Assembly (NCBI GenBank): GCA_032433765.1
Contig: JAVIAB010000139.1
Coordinates: 48,517,740-48,581,739, forward strand
DNA length: 64,000 bases
Reading direction: 5' to 3'
Source of the DNA: Megaustenia siamemsis
Lineage: Eukaryota; Mollusca; Gastropoda; Stylommatophora; Ariophantidae
Shown here: piece by piece, positions 46,656 through 58,140 of the stretch
Layout: each line of letters begins with the position of its first letter
Position numbering within the stretch: the stretch's first letter is position 1
Translations under genes and position numbers: made by a program
The notes under the pieces: generated by a model
Told to the model about the DNA's origin: nothing
The model's input: only the letters and a program-made list of their open reading frames with translations
Database searches by the model: none

Positions 46656-46671
46656 TTTATACAATAAGCGT

Positions 46672-46905
46672 ATTCAGAATATGGAGTCAGTGAATATATT
46701 TTCCCATGACCACATGACATTTTTTGGGTGGTCTGTACCACGTCAGAAAACTTTTACGTCCTAGGAAAAAGCTCTGATGTCCATTTATAGAGACTGAGTG
46801 AACCCCGGAGCTTTGTCGGTCTGAAAGTAAAATTAACGGGAATTGAACCAGAACCCATATGATCAGGAAAGCCTGCACGCTAACCATTCAGCCAGCGATA
46901 CTCCT
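46672..46905 (-). mobile_element. SINE-A2, near full length
   Basis: Minus-strand head GGAGTATCGCTGGCTGAATG, A box TGGCTGAATGG, B box GGTTCAATTCC, then a body (GGACATCAGAGCTTTTTCCT, ACGTGGTACAGACC) related to 985-1235. It directly abuts the 37-bp array. Confidence 0.78.
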
Positions 46906-48268
46906 TGTGTAACAAAGTTACTATCATTAATGTACAATCGTACTTTGTTCAACGTAACATTTTTTTGTTGACGAACTGTTACCTCTATTACTCTCATTCC
47001 CGTCTATTTTATTACAACATTATCACTTTTCTCTAAATAAGTGTAGGTAGATGCTCGTATATTCAGCACAAGCATATGGAGACAGCACGCTGCTTGCTAC
47101 AGGATTATAACTATGCCTTCCCTCCTCCAGTCCGAGGCAACTGCGAATCTGACACGATCTTACACAAATAAATAAGCCTAATCTACAAAAGGAAGACGGC
47201 AAGTAACACAACATGAAACCAGGTGCGTGAATGCAGTGTATTAGTTGGTGACATGCAACGAGGAGAATATCATCAACAGGAGTGTAAAGTATTTAGTACA
47301 TTTGTCGAGGAAGGTGCTGAGTGCTAAATTTCTATTAGTAAAATGTGACAGATAAAATGTAACAGAAATTGCAATATGGGGAAAAAAAGTGAAAAAAAAA
47401 TAATTGACAGTGTCAAATTTGAAGTCGATGTTAAAATGAAAAAAAAAATAGTTCGGACGTAGAGTACTTTAGTAGTCTATAAAGTGTTCTGACATTACAG
47501 TACTAAAACTACTGGGAAGAAAGCTGACGTTCACCGTGTTTACTTCTATGAAATTCAAAAGCAGGCCACACGCAAACTATTATTTTGAACTGGTAGAGAT
47601 AGGCCAATACTGAAGTTGACGATGCGCAACTCTTCATCGTACATCACCTCATACACACGTCCATGTTTGATCAAACAGCTAGAAAATCGAAATGTGGGCA
47701 AAAGAAATGGTTCACGTGCATACTATATATGTCAATAGCTCCAGTAGAACTCGGGGATTCAAGAAGGCCAATGCAGTTCGCAGTTTCACCGTCTTGTGGG
47801 TAAGAAAGCTAGGCCTCAAGGCATTAGAAGAGATGGAGTGAGACAGAGATAGAAAGCGTCATTCCAGCAATCCTGGCAATACGTAATACGTAACAGTTGA
47901 TGTTTTTGGCTTCGTCTGACGAAGTTAGAATATATTCGAAATAACATTTTGTAACGGAGACAGAGAGAAGACATCAGGATTAACGATGCCATCCACACAC
48001 GATCAAACTCAGGTAAAACGCCATCCGTCGACATAGCAACAATCAACACATCCAAGATCTCACAACATCGAACACTTCAAGGCCCGTAATTTGCCTCATT
48101 AGCTGTCTCCAAACCCACTCTAACAAAGAATGATGACAGAGTTATCTCCAGCGACAAATATGATCGAACATTGTGTCAGTTCGATTTGTACAAATTGAAA
48201 TAACTAGTACCAGTTCAAAACGTCATTATAGAAATTGTCTCGATTTGTTATTGTGAAATCACCAGGAG
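46906..48268. other. Unassigned spacer
   Basis: No repeats or transposon ends recognised. 47500-48060 is less AT-rich and has an open minus frame (47816-48055) without a known domain. Confidence 0.45.
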
Positions 48269-48269
48269 C

Positions 48270-48925
48270 AGTACCGGTTGGCATAGGCGATCATGTCTTT
48301 CCACAATTCTCTGTACACAGGGCATTAATCAATAATAGTGTAGAGTCTATCTATGTAGTGAATCTATGTCAATAAAAATGAGAAAAAGAGTTTTTCAGTG
48401 CTATATAGAACCAATTCTGACCTATGGAAGCGAATCATGGACAGTAGACAAACAAATGAAAAGACGGTTAGAGGCCACAGAGATGGGATTTCTCAGAAGA
48501 ATGTTGAAAGTTCCCTGGACAGATAAAAAGACCAATGAGGAAGTTCTCAAAGAGGCCAACACAAAAAGGGAGCTCTTAAAAAACATCAGAAAGAAGCAAT
48601 CAACATTTTTTGGGCACATCATGAGAAGAGGAAAGTTGGAATACTTGGTTACAACTGGCAAAATAAAAGGAAAGAGAGATCGCGGACGACAAAGAGAGAA
48701 AATACTGGATAGCTTGGTGTCATGGCATGGAAAACAGTCAACAACAGAACTGATACGATGCACTGTAGATAAGAAGATTGTGGAGGGACATGATCGCCTA
48801 CGCCAACCGGCAGGGTACATGATGATGAGTGTAGAGTATTTACCATGCCACTATACCATTAGAATCTTCTCTCTTTGTCGTCTGCGATCTCTCTTTCCCT
48901 GCACTTTGTCAGTTGTTGTATAGGT
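48270..48925 (-). mobile_element. LINE-A 3' fragment, host of a nested LINE-A
   Basis: The pieces at 48838-48925 (AGAGAGATCGCAGACGACAA on the minus strand) and 48270-48336 (minus-strand GAATTGTGGAAAGACATGAT, CGCCTATGCCAACCGG) are consecutive parts of one LINE-A copy reading leftward. The central part is occupied by the opposite-strand copy. Confidence 0.78.
48347..48827 (+). mobile_element. LINE-A C-terminal fragment, open, nested
   Basis: A continuous frame from 48366: KRVFQCYIEPILTYGSESWT, EMGFLRRMLKVPWTDKKTNE, ELLKNIRKKQSTFFGHIMRR, EYLVTTGKIKGKRDRGRQRE, ending RLRQPAGYMMM with an ATGATGATG tail. A 10-bp duplication AGTGTAGAGT at 48337-48346 and 48828-48837 flanks it. 5'-truncated, so not functional, but free of stops and probably young. 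Confidence 0.93.
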
Positions 48926-49285
48926 CTAAACAAATAACTAGCATCCGCAGCATTTGATCCATACCGTTTTATGTCTCTTTATTTGAAACGAATTTCTGAC
49001 TACATTTTTTGAAACAATATTTTGATGCTATCCTTCTGCCGACCTCTTGCAATTTTAGCCTTAGCCTTAATATCTTGTACAACAATGAGCGTTGTAACTT
49101 GTTTATCTATACGTGAAACAGTATGTTAATTGACTTACAGATTTATATTAAACTGCTATGCAAACTTTAAGATTTACATCATTTGAATGTAAAGATTTTC
49201 AAAACAAATTTTTGTTAAAGTTGATATCAAACTGATATAGAGTTTTGTTTATTATTTGTATAAAGTAATAACACGTTTTTCTGGT
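48926..49285. other. Unassigned AT-rich spacer
   Basis: No gene recognised. Confidence 0.5.
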
Positions 49286-49289
49286 TCAA

Positions 49290-50611
49290 GTAAGCTCAAC
49301 TAGCAGTTATTTTTTCCTGATCAGATTGAAGTATAAGTGTAAGCTCAACTAGAAGTTATTTTTTCCTCATCAGATTGAAATATAAGTGTAAGCTCAACTA
49401 GCAGTTACTTTGTCCTGATCAGATTGAAATATAAGTGTAAGCTCAACTAGCAGTTATTTTTTCCTCATCAGATTGAAATATAAGTGTAAGCTCAACTAGC
49501 AGTTATTTTGTCCTGATCAGATTGAAGTATAAGTGTAAGCTCAACTAGCAGTTATTTTTTCCTCATCAGATTGAAGTATAAGTGTAAGCTCAACTAGCAG
49601 TTATTTTGTCCTCATCAGATTGAAATATAAGTGTAAGCTCAACTAGCAGTTATTTTGTCCTGATCAGATTGAAATATAAGTGTAAGCTCAACTAGCAGTT
49701 ATTTTGTCCTGATCAGATTGAAATATAAGTGTAAGCTCAACTAGCAGTTATTTTGTCCTGATCAGATTGAAGTATAAGTGTAAGCTCAACTAGCAGTTAT
49801 TTTGTCCTCATCAGATTGAAATATAAGTGTAAGCTCAACTAGCAGTTATTTTGTCCTGATCAGATTGAAGTATAAGTGTAAGCTCAACTAGCAGTTATTT
49901 TTTCCTCATCAGATTGAAGTATAAGTGTAAGCTCAACTAGCAGTTATTTTTTCCTGATCAGATTGAAATATAAGTGTAAGTTCATCTAGCAGTTATTTTT
50001 TCCTCATCAGATTGAAATATAAGTGTAAGCTCTAACAGTTATTTTTTCCTTATCAGATTGAAGTATAAGGGTAAGCTCAACTAGCAGTTATTTTTTCCTC
50101 ATCAGATTGAAATATAAGTGTAAGCTCAACTAGCAGTTATTTTTTCCTCATCAGATTGAAATATAAGTGTAAGCTCAACTAGCAGTTATTTTTTCCTCAT
50201 CAGATTGAAGTATAAGTGTAAGCTCAACTAGCAGTTATTTTTTCCTCTTCAGATTGAAATATAAGTGTAAGCTCAACTAGCAGTTATTTTTTCCTCATCA
50301 GATTGAAATATAAGTGTAAGCTCAACTAGCAGTTATTTTTTCCTCATCAGATTGAAGTATAAGTGTAAGCTCAACTAGCAGTTATTTTTTCCTCATCAGA
50401 TTGAAATATAAGTGTAAGCTCAACTAGCAGTTATTTTTTCCTCTTCAGATTGAAATATAAGTGTAAGCTCAACTAGCAGTTATTTTTTTCTCTTCAGATT
50501 GAAATATAAGTGTAAGCTCAACTAGCAGTTATTTTTTCCTCTTCAGATTGAAATATAAGTGTAAGCTCAACTAGCAGTTATTTTGTCCTCATCAGATTGA
50601 AATATAAGTGT
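49290..50611. repeat. 49-bp minisatellite, 27 copies
   Basis: Unit: AAGTGTAAGCTCAACTAGCA, GTTATTTTTTCCTCATCAGA, TTGAAATAT. Main variants: TTTTTTCCTC versus TTTTGTCCTG, ATATAAG versus GTATAAG. The left half is enriched in GTCCTG units and the right half in TTCCTC units. Confidence 0.97.
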
Positions 50612-51468
50612 CCAATCAACAAGGAGCCATGGCGCCAAATCTGGCCAGAGGGCGTTGAACAAAGGCAGAAACCATGGGGCAGTCGTCAAGACCTAGAAAG
50701 AACTGTAAGCTTCATCATGGAAACGGGACTGCAGATCAAACCTCATGAAGTAAAAACCAGATGGTAGATCTATTCAACCAGGACTGGATGGGTGCAACAT
50801 GTGTAACTGTGACATTAGTTTTGTTTTTAATTATAAATATGCCTCAACGATGGCATAAGCCATGCGAGTATGAGCGGTATTCCCTGTCCATGAGGAATAA
50901 CACCACAGAAAACAAACTATTGATGCCTAGAAGTTACCATCGGAACAATGAAAGACTTCGGGAGAACACTCACACAGAAACCCAAGAGCCGTGGCCGGCA
51001 TCCGCCCTAGGAGAAGGAATGATTCTACACCAAACTTTGATTCAACCTGCCGAAAGCGGAGTCAGCCACAGCGGAGGAAAAAGATCAGGACGCACCCACA
51101 CATACAAGAACCATGTAACAAGCTCACTTTGTGTCATCCTGTTGTTCTTGCCCCTTAGCAACACAAAAGAGTCAAGTTCACATAATCATAAGACATGAAC
51201 TAGGAAAAAAGAAATTGTTAGCTTGTCAAATTCAAAGCAAATTAAAAAAAAAAATGTATAAACTTCAAATCAAAATGATTTTCTGCTCTAAGCAGAACTG
51301 GAAGATGGCTCCCAACCACAAATAAAACTAAAAAAATACTTGCAGGTTCATTTCAAACCAAAAAATTAAATTCAGCTTAACTGAACACATTTCTATCACT
51401 TGAACTTTACTTAGTCATCTTTGATTGAAGAACATAAGATAAGTAACTTGGCTAAAGATGTTAGTTTT
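50612..51468. other. Unassigned spacer with a 145-codon open frame; probably intron
   Basis: A plus-strand frame at 50761-51198 (starting MVDLFNQDWMGATCVTVTLV) has a hydrophobic segment and then polar sequence. I recognise no family. It lies antisense to, and just inside, the presumed first intron of the FREM-type gene. GC is a little higher than the surroundings at 50620-51180. Could be an unknown repeat, an antisense exon or chance. Confidence 0.35.
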
Positions 51469-51474
51469 ACTTAC
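51469..51474 (-). other. Splice donor site (GTAAGT)
   Basis: The minus strand reads CCGCCG|GTAAGT. This is a full match to the strong metazoan 5' splice consensus, exactly where similarity to the FREM N-terminus ends. Confidence 0.85.
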
Positions 51475-51732
51475 CGGCGGCTGTAACCGTCCCACTCTTT
51501 GTGTGATTGGATCAGCAGTAACAACCTCCACTCGGCAGCTCTCTCCTCGCCTCACTGTCGAGATGACCAGGTCATCTCTGTCCAGGAAAGTCGTTCGTCC
51601 AATGTCCACAACGATGTCCTTCTGCCTGACCACCAACTGGGCCACCGAGGTTCGTGATAGAAGCAACAAAACCGTTGCTATGACGACCAGCATTGCTAAT
51701 ACATGTATAATCCTGCTGATCAACGTTGCCAT
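51475..51732 (-). CDS. FREM-type extracellular matrix protein, first coding exon (partial)
   Basis: FREM/FRAS1 proteins are large secreted basement-membrane proteins that help attach epithelia to the matrix. This exon encodes 86 residues from ATG (51730-51732; G at -3 and +4, a strong start context) to a phase-0 donor at 51474. Residues 1-31 form a signal peptide: Arg at 7, a hydrophobic core (HVLAMLVVIATVLLLL), likely cleavage after SVA. Residues 32-86 carry the FREM N-terminal block: FLDRDDL, then a Cys, VEVV, DPITQRVG and L-x-P. The frame stays open upstream to 51873 but has no earlier in-frame ATG in that stretch. Translation beyond the donor loses all similarity. The rest of the gene (CSPG repeats, and Calx-beta or lectin domains depending on the paralogue) must lie to the left, not recognised in this window. 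FREM1 and FREM2 cannot be told apart from this exon. Confidence 0.85.
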
Positions 51733-52622
51733 GACGACAGCCCGTAGATAGAATCCCTCCTGCAGCCTTCCCGGAAAACGTGGATGATTGTTGACGTTGT
51801 TTACTCGTGATAATCCATTGAAAATCCACAAAATATATCCAATAATCGCATCATTGTCTATGGAGTCTGCCAACGAAAGCTACTATCCATTATGGACAAA
51901 CAGTGACGATAATGACATTTTCTTTGACAAAATTGATCATTTACTGCGGTGAACTCTGGTGTGTTGACTTAATGCCAGTAGTAACACAGTTCGACGTATG
52001 CTGTGCTCACATCTTCAGTCCTATATTTAATGAGAGAAAAACAAAAGCAACTTTTTGTAAATACAGCTAGTATCTAATATCGAAACAAAGCTTATAATGC
52101 ATTAAATGAGATTGATGTCTAAAAATAGAAACTAAAGTATATAATGCATGAAAATGATGTCTACATCGTGTTACCATTTGTGTACATTTTATTTTTATTC
52201 ATAAAATACACTCTAAGATGTTTATAGAAAAAACATTGTTTCCCTTTTAATTCAAGAACATTAAATTCAGAACCTTAGCATTCAATAAGAAAAGGGATAA
52301 TTAATTTACTTTAATTTTAAAATACACCTACAATAGGTATAGACGGCTCCTAGGTTCGTCCAGCATTCCGGAGATGTTGATGTGGAAAGAGAACTAGACT
52401 GACGTAATGTTGACTGCAACTGTCTACAAAGTGTACCACTGATGAAACAACAATATGAGTACTGAGGCAGTCTTCGTTACACTGCATGTGCTAGTTTCAA
52501 AGAGAACCGTTGCTACTAAATACTAAAAAGGTCTTTGTCAACTTTGGGACTTTGACTGTACCGTGGGTGATTATACGTTAATGTAAATAGTGTTCTTCGA
52601 ATGAAGAATGGGCAAAGATGAT
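51733..52622. other. 5' side of the FREM-type exon: UTR, promoter or upstream intron
   Basis: Sequence upstream (to the right) of the start codon. It should hold the 5' UTR and possibly the promoter. No TATA box, CpG-rich block or acceptor site stands out, so the transcription start cannot be placed. No repeats recognised. Confidence 0.5.
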
Positions 52623-52628
52623 TTATTG

Positions 52629-52629
<1 letters not shown>

Positions 52630-52698
<69 letters not shown>
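52630..52698. repeat. (TA)n microsatellite, ~70 bp
   Basis: Pure TA repeat at the 3' side of LINE-D. Confidence 0.97.
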
Positions 52699-52699
<1 letters not shown>

Positions 52700-53415
52700 C
52701 CCTTTTCGTCTTGTCAGACGGTCTAGTGGAGGCTATTCTGTATTTTTTTAGGTTTTTTTTTGTCAACCTCTCGTAGCTAATTCTACCAATGTTTGACAAA
52801 CACACACGGCCGCATAATGAATAAGTCAGGCCTACTGATCCACAGGGTTTTCCTTCCTTTATCATGAGTCTTTTCTCTTCTAAGTTTCGCCTTAGCACAG
52901 TCTCACACTGAGCCGTGATAGCTCAGTGGTTAATGAACTGGTCTACAAAGGACAAGAGGTAGGGCTCGATCCCAATCGACGGCTCCAGTTCACCCAGCCT
53001 TTAATGGGTACCGATTTTTTTCTGGGAAAGTAAAGCGGCATGGGCGTAATACCGACCACATTACCCCAAAAATCATGTGCCCAAGGTCTGTAAAATGTAT
53101 GGTCACCGACACCATATTCCCTATACGCCACTTGGCGTGACGGGGGCACTTTACTTTTTTTTTAACAGTCTCAAATAATGTTATACCATTCCTTATACAT
53201 GCTCTCCATGATGTGCGATCACTTGGCAGATGTTCCCAGTCATACTCACAGATGGAGAAGTCATTCAGAGATGATTTACATATATCTCTATATCGTAGTT
53301 TAGGTCTGCTGATTTGTCTTTTTCCGTGTATTAGTTCACCATATAGTATTTGCCTGGGGATGCGTTTTTCTTCCATTCGCTGGACGTGCCACAACCATCT
53401 TAGCCTTCGACATCA
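52700..53415 (-). mobile_element. LINE-D C-terminal part, split by a SINE-A
   Basis: 53165-53415 reads MWHVQRMEEKRIPRQILYGE, KRQISRPKLRYRDICKSSL, WRACIRNGITLFET. 52700-52905 continues in the same frame with RRNLEEKRLMIKE and SLCGRVCLSNIGRISYERL, a C-terminal Cys-rich zinc-finger-like end. The SINE-A between them has a 9-bp duplication. Removing the SINE and one duplicate joins the frame without a stop. Confidence 0.9.
52906..53164 (+). mobile_element. SINE-A, full length
   Basis: Head GAGCCGTGATAGCTCAGTGG, B box changed to GGCTCGATCCC, tail ACGCCACTTGGCGTGACGGG and a T run. Perfect 9-bp duplication ACAGTCTCA at 52897-52905 and 53165-53173, inside LINE-D coding sequence. Confidence 0.95.
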
Positions 53416-53838
53416 TTGATAATATAAATAACGAGCAAACGTATTCAAAATAGATGAAGCAATTACCCTTTACTCCTCCTGGTGCTATATGTGTATCATT
53501 ATATTTGACTTGTCAATGTCTTCACATAACCATCTATGCGTTTATGGAAAATTAGGTCAAACATGACGTAGTGTTGTCGAGTGGGTATGATTAAGTGTCC
53601 TGGGCTCAATATTCATATCACTAAAAAACTTCGAAAGAAAAAAAAAACATAAAACGGTAATAGTAAAGAAAATGCAACCATTAGGTCAAGGTTGTAAATT
53701 TACCTTGACCTGGACGCTGGAAAGCCCAAGCAACAGTGCCCCAGATGGGCAGCCCATACCAGCATTAAATGAGAAGAGAGGATATTAACAAGCTATTTTT
53801 TTTCTGACAGTGCTGCATGTACCCTGGCGTTGTTACTA
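53416..53838. other. Unassigned spacer
   Basis: An A run at 53638-53650 and nothing else recognised. Confidence 0.5.
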
Positions 53839-53839
53839 A

Positions 53840-54545
53840 AGATGTATACATACTGTACTGGGATCTTCCTAGAGACCGAGCTACTACTAAGGATGTATAC
53901 TGTACTGGGATCTTCCTAGAGACCGAGCTACTACTAAGGATGTATACTGTACTGGGATCTTCCTAGAGACCCAGCTACTACTAAGGATGTATACTGTACT
54001 GGGATCTTCCTAGAGACCCAGCTACTACTAAGGATGTATACTGTACTGGGATCTTCCTAGAGACCGAGCTACTATTAAGGATGTATACTGTGCTAGGATC
54101 TCTCTAGAGACTGGGCTACTGCTAAGGATATATACTGTGCTAGGATCTCTCTAGAGACTGGGCTACTACTAAGGATGTATACTGTGCTAGGATCTCTCTA
54201 GAGACTGGGCTACTACTAAGGATGTATACTGCGCTAGGATCTCCCTAGAGACTGGGCTACTACTAAGGATGTATACTGTGCTAGGATCTCTCTAGAGACT
54301 GGGCTACTACTAAGGATGTATACTGTGCTAGGATCTCTCTAGAGACCGAGCTACTACTAAGGGTGTATACTGCGCTAGGATCTCTCTAGAGACTGGGCTA
54401 CTACTAAGAATGCATACTGCACTAGGATCGCTCTATGGACCGAGCTACTACTAAGGGTGTAGTATCATTAGTATGTATACTGTACTGCGATCTTCATTGA
54501 GACCGAGCTACTACTAAGGGTTTATACTGTACTGGAATCTTCCTG
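53840..54545. repeat. 47-bp minisatellite, about 14 copies, two variant blocks
   Basis: Unit: AAGGATGTATACTGTACTGG, GATCTTCCTAGAGACCGAGC, TACTACT. The first six units carry TACTGGGATCTTCC, the next eight mostly GCTAGGATCTCTC with ACTGGG in place of ACCGAG, and the last one or two revert toward the first type. Confidence 0.95.
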
Positions 54546-55360
54546 TACACCGACTGTATACTAAGTGCAATTGTAATTGTTCTCAGGGACAAAAACAGGA
54601 CAATAGAAATTAAGTTATACTAACTGTTCTATACAATCAAAGAAGAATCAGTTCTTGACGTTTTCATTTGTGACAAGTTCTAATCTGTGGCAATTTAATT
54701 ATGTTCACTCTGTTCCAAATCCCAAGTGCATTCTACGTTTGTCTCTCAATTACACAGACATAACAAGCAGCATATAGTGTTGGAAACATTGAGGTTATGG
54801 GCCGAGTGTTTAAGAACGTCTGAATAAATACATCTGTCTAAACAATCTTTGAAGATTAAATAAAATATGTACTGTTATTTTTATTTTTAATGGAAAAGAC
54901 AGTGAAAAGAAAACCATATTCATGACCATACTTATCTTGGTAAATTATTGCAGGCGAAACAGACATATTTTGCCTTGGAAGTTTAAAGTTCAAGCGAATG
55001 AGGAAATGCCTCAAAGGTAGGCTAGGAATAACTTTAACGAAATAACGGTTTGACCAAGTTCAGAGAAAGATAGTATTCCCACGAGTTTCATCACTTGTTC
55101 TGAGCTGTTTCTACTTCTGCCCTCCATATATCCTCCATCTGTGGCTCTAGAGGAAATACGTGCATGATCCCCCGCCCTTAATAACTGGAAACTGGTGTAC
55201 GTCAGCACACACTTGGCCCGGAGAGTGAGGTTGGGAAAGGCGTGATCAAAGAGGAACAACACTGGTGAACTGATAGAGAATGATCAGCAGGTAATCAATA
55301 GCAGAACGGGACTCAACGAAACATCTTCTGTCTGTAACTAGAGTTCTGGGTGGGTTTTGT
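54546..55360. other. Unassigned spacer
   Basis: An 83-codon minus frame (55011-55262) without a recognised domain. No repeats. Confidence 0.45.
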
Positions 55361-55605
55361 TTCTGGGAGAGAGAGAGATACAGAGAAATAGCAGCGTTTA
55401 ACAATGCAGTAGAACGGCACAATAATGGGACAGATAATGTATGTATATATAATGAGTGTGAGTGTGTGTGTGTATGTGTGAGAGAGAGAGAGAAATACAG
55501 AGAAATAGCAGCGTTTAACAATGCAGTAGAACGGCACAATAATGGGACTGAGAATGTATATATATATATATAATGAGTGTGTGTGTGAGAGAGAGAGAGA
55601 AGGGG
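55361..55605. repeat. Two-copy ~120-bp duplication with (GA)n and (GT)n
   Basis: GAGAGAGAGATACAGAGAAA, TAGCAGCGTTTAACAATGCA, GTAGAACGGCACAATAATGG is present at 55366-55430 and 55483-55547, separated by GT and GA microsatellite. Open minus frames across it (55246-55539) are repeat-derived. Confidence 0.92.
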
Positions 55606-56395
55606 GAGGGCGGGGAAGAGATAATTTTTATAAAGATAGTTTACATGTATTAATATAATACAAATATAAACAATTATTTTAGGGCATTTATGCAGTTTCT
55701 GGGATTTACCAGGGACGAAAAAAGCTCATTGAGTCTGGAGAATCAAAGCCGCTTGTTCAGTGCTGTTGCCGCGAAGGAGAACAGCAGAAATGCAAGGAGA
55801 CTGGGTGGTAAAAGAAAGAAAAATAAATCATTGCAGAGAAGGAGGTTGAACCTATGTTAAGAAGTTATCTTCGACGCAGAGATAATCGTGCTCTGTGTTG
55901 ATATCGTTTTTGTGGACACAACAAGAAGGAAGTCTGATGTGACATTGTCTCAACACACAACTTTGGTTACTTGTTTAAAATCAATGTGTTGGCGAATTTT
56001 GTTTTTATGCAGATCTTCACCGTGAATTTAAAAAAAAGTTAATTTTAATAAGACTTTTTTTCACGTTAGTAAATGAGATAGCGCAGCACTAATGTTCGGG
56101 AGTTATCTGTGCCTTTCCCTTTTATCCACGGAATATTTTTTGAAGCAACCAAGCCGGCTTGGTTGTCAGTAGCTAGAGCCATTAGTTGTAGCTACATCAA
56201 GATGGTGTATGCACATTTCCATCTGGAAAACGAATTGGTGAAGAAGTGCAGAGCGTACTATATATAAGATTGTTACACATATATTTCACAGCTGCTCGTC
56301 TTCGTATATAACTGATATTTTAATTCCAATGATAGAAATGTGATGCTTGTGACGTAAAGTCAATGGTTTCTGTCACCACTTGTTGGTATGATGAA
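55606..56395. other. Unassigned spacer
   Basis: No gene or repeat recognised. Confidence 0.5.
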
Positions 56396-56404
56396 TGTAG
56401 TGTT

Positions 56405-56666
56405 CTTCCTCTTTTCTTTTTATCCCCGTCACGCCAAGTGGCGTATAGGAAATATGGTGTTAGTGACCATCAATTTTACAGACCTTCGGCACATGATTTT
56501 TGGGGTAATGTGGTCGGTATTACGCCTGTGCCGCTTCACTTTCCCAAAAAAAATTCCGGTACCCATTAAAGGCTGGGTGAACCCGGAAGCCGTCGGTTGG
56601 GATCGAACCCTACCCCTTGTCCTTTGTATTCCAGTTGGCTAACCACTGAGCTATCGCGGCTCCCAG
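56405..56666 (-). mobile_element. SINE-A, full length
   Basis: Complete copy with intact head (GAGCTATCGCGGCTCCC) and tail. Perfect 9-bp duplication TGTAGTGTT at 56396-56404 and 56667-56675. Confidence 0.95.
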
Positions 56667-56675
56667 TGTAGTGTT

Positions 56676-58120
56676 AGTGCACATTTATATCTCAAAACTA
56701 TTAAAACAAGTATTGCATTATGTGGTAAGTAGACTGCTCTATTCTTACAGAGAATATCTTTTGTATCTATTTTTTTCTTTGGTTTCTCGCTTTCAAAAGT
56801 AGTGCGACCTGGCACAATACTGACCACACCACCATTTTTCCTAGTAGGAAATCACAGCGACATTTTCTTTACTTCTTCTGGCACCAATTCGTATTTCGAT
56901 TGTCGGAAGATTGCAACAATTTTTCTGGCTGCTTTAACTATTTCCGTGTGATGCTTTTTGTACATTTTTCTTGACATTGTTACTCCATCTTTTTTGGGCA
57001 TCATTCGAGCTGTATGTCAAGCTCATCTTCTTGCACTTTATATATCATGGGACGAGAAAAACATTCTCTCCATGTGTGCAACAAAGTAATCAGTTATCTC
57101 TGCATACAATTTTGTGTGTCACATTTCTCCTCCTAGTCTGATTTCTAGTTGTGTTCGTTCTTATATATGTGAACTATTTTCTTGACTATAGTGTACTTTG
57201 AATAATGTACAACTTCATTAGTTATGTACCTTCTTCTGCTTAAGCATTTGTTTGTGTGGGTTTTTATTACTAGACGGTGAATTGAGCTCTGGAATCTGCA
57301 GTGGCCTGTTCTGAGAATGACAATGATGGTCCGGCGTGTCCAGAGGCTTGTGATTATCTTTTATCTGTAGCCTTCTCTTTCAACTTGTTCTACAGTGTAC
57401 GAGTGTTGGTTTACATAATTAATGCATGGTGTTTTACTGTTGTCAGTTTTGGATAAATGTTATACATGTTCTCTTTCTCCGTCGAGTCTACGGGAGGAAT
57501 ATGACGGGAGATACAGGTGGACTGTGGCAGCTGATTTGATGCTCAAGCAATGGATTCATTTGTGGCTTTGGGATTTTTTTTTTTTTTTTTACAGCTGCCC
57601 GAGATTCCAAGAGTGACTTACAGTCAGTGAAGAAGAAGACTATATTAGTTGGGGATTGCCCGTTTTATCATTGGAATGTTCCCATGGATTCATGTAGCGC
57701 TATTGCGATCCAAATGAAAAAAAAAATAATTCTACTCAGTTGGATAAGACATTTGATGCAACGAAAAGATCGTTCTCAATATCATGGAATGATGTTACTT
57801 CGTAAGTAAAATTAAAGCTTCAATAAACAATGATATACTAAGTGATAGGATATTGTGGACATCTATTGATAGATAGTTTAAAATGTTTTATTTTTTTTCT
57901 GTGCAACCAGATGTCTCAATAATACGATCGTTTTCGTATTGATAAACCTCACATGTTCTGTGTGTCCATTATTTTGTTTCAAGACAAATCAAGAAGAGAT
58001 GTGTCGGGACCATATAAATGCCTCCATTTCATTATCTGTTGTGCACGAATGTGTGTCTGTGTGTAAAAACAAAGTGAATATACTTTAAACAAAAAAATAT
58101 ATATATATATACATTATTAA
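56676..58120. other. Unassigned spacer
   Basis: AT-rich. Short open frames at 57422-57616 and 57627-57809 have no recognised domain. T run at 57575-57592. (TA)n at 58097-58138. Confidence 0.45.
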
Positions 58121-58140
58121 ATATATTATATATATATAAG

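Noticed and set aside
46906..48060. Possible host exons in a less AT-rich stretch
   Set aside because: No domain, no convincing acceptor-donor pairs, and frames are short on both strands.
49290..50611. CTGATGAGGAAAA on the minus strand of every 49-bp unit looks like a hammerhead ribozyme core
   Set aside because: No stem II can form between CTGATGA and GAAA, and no GAAAC-GTC follows. The match is to the CTGATGA heptamer only.
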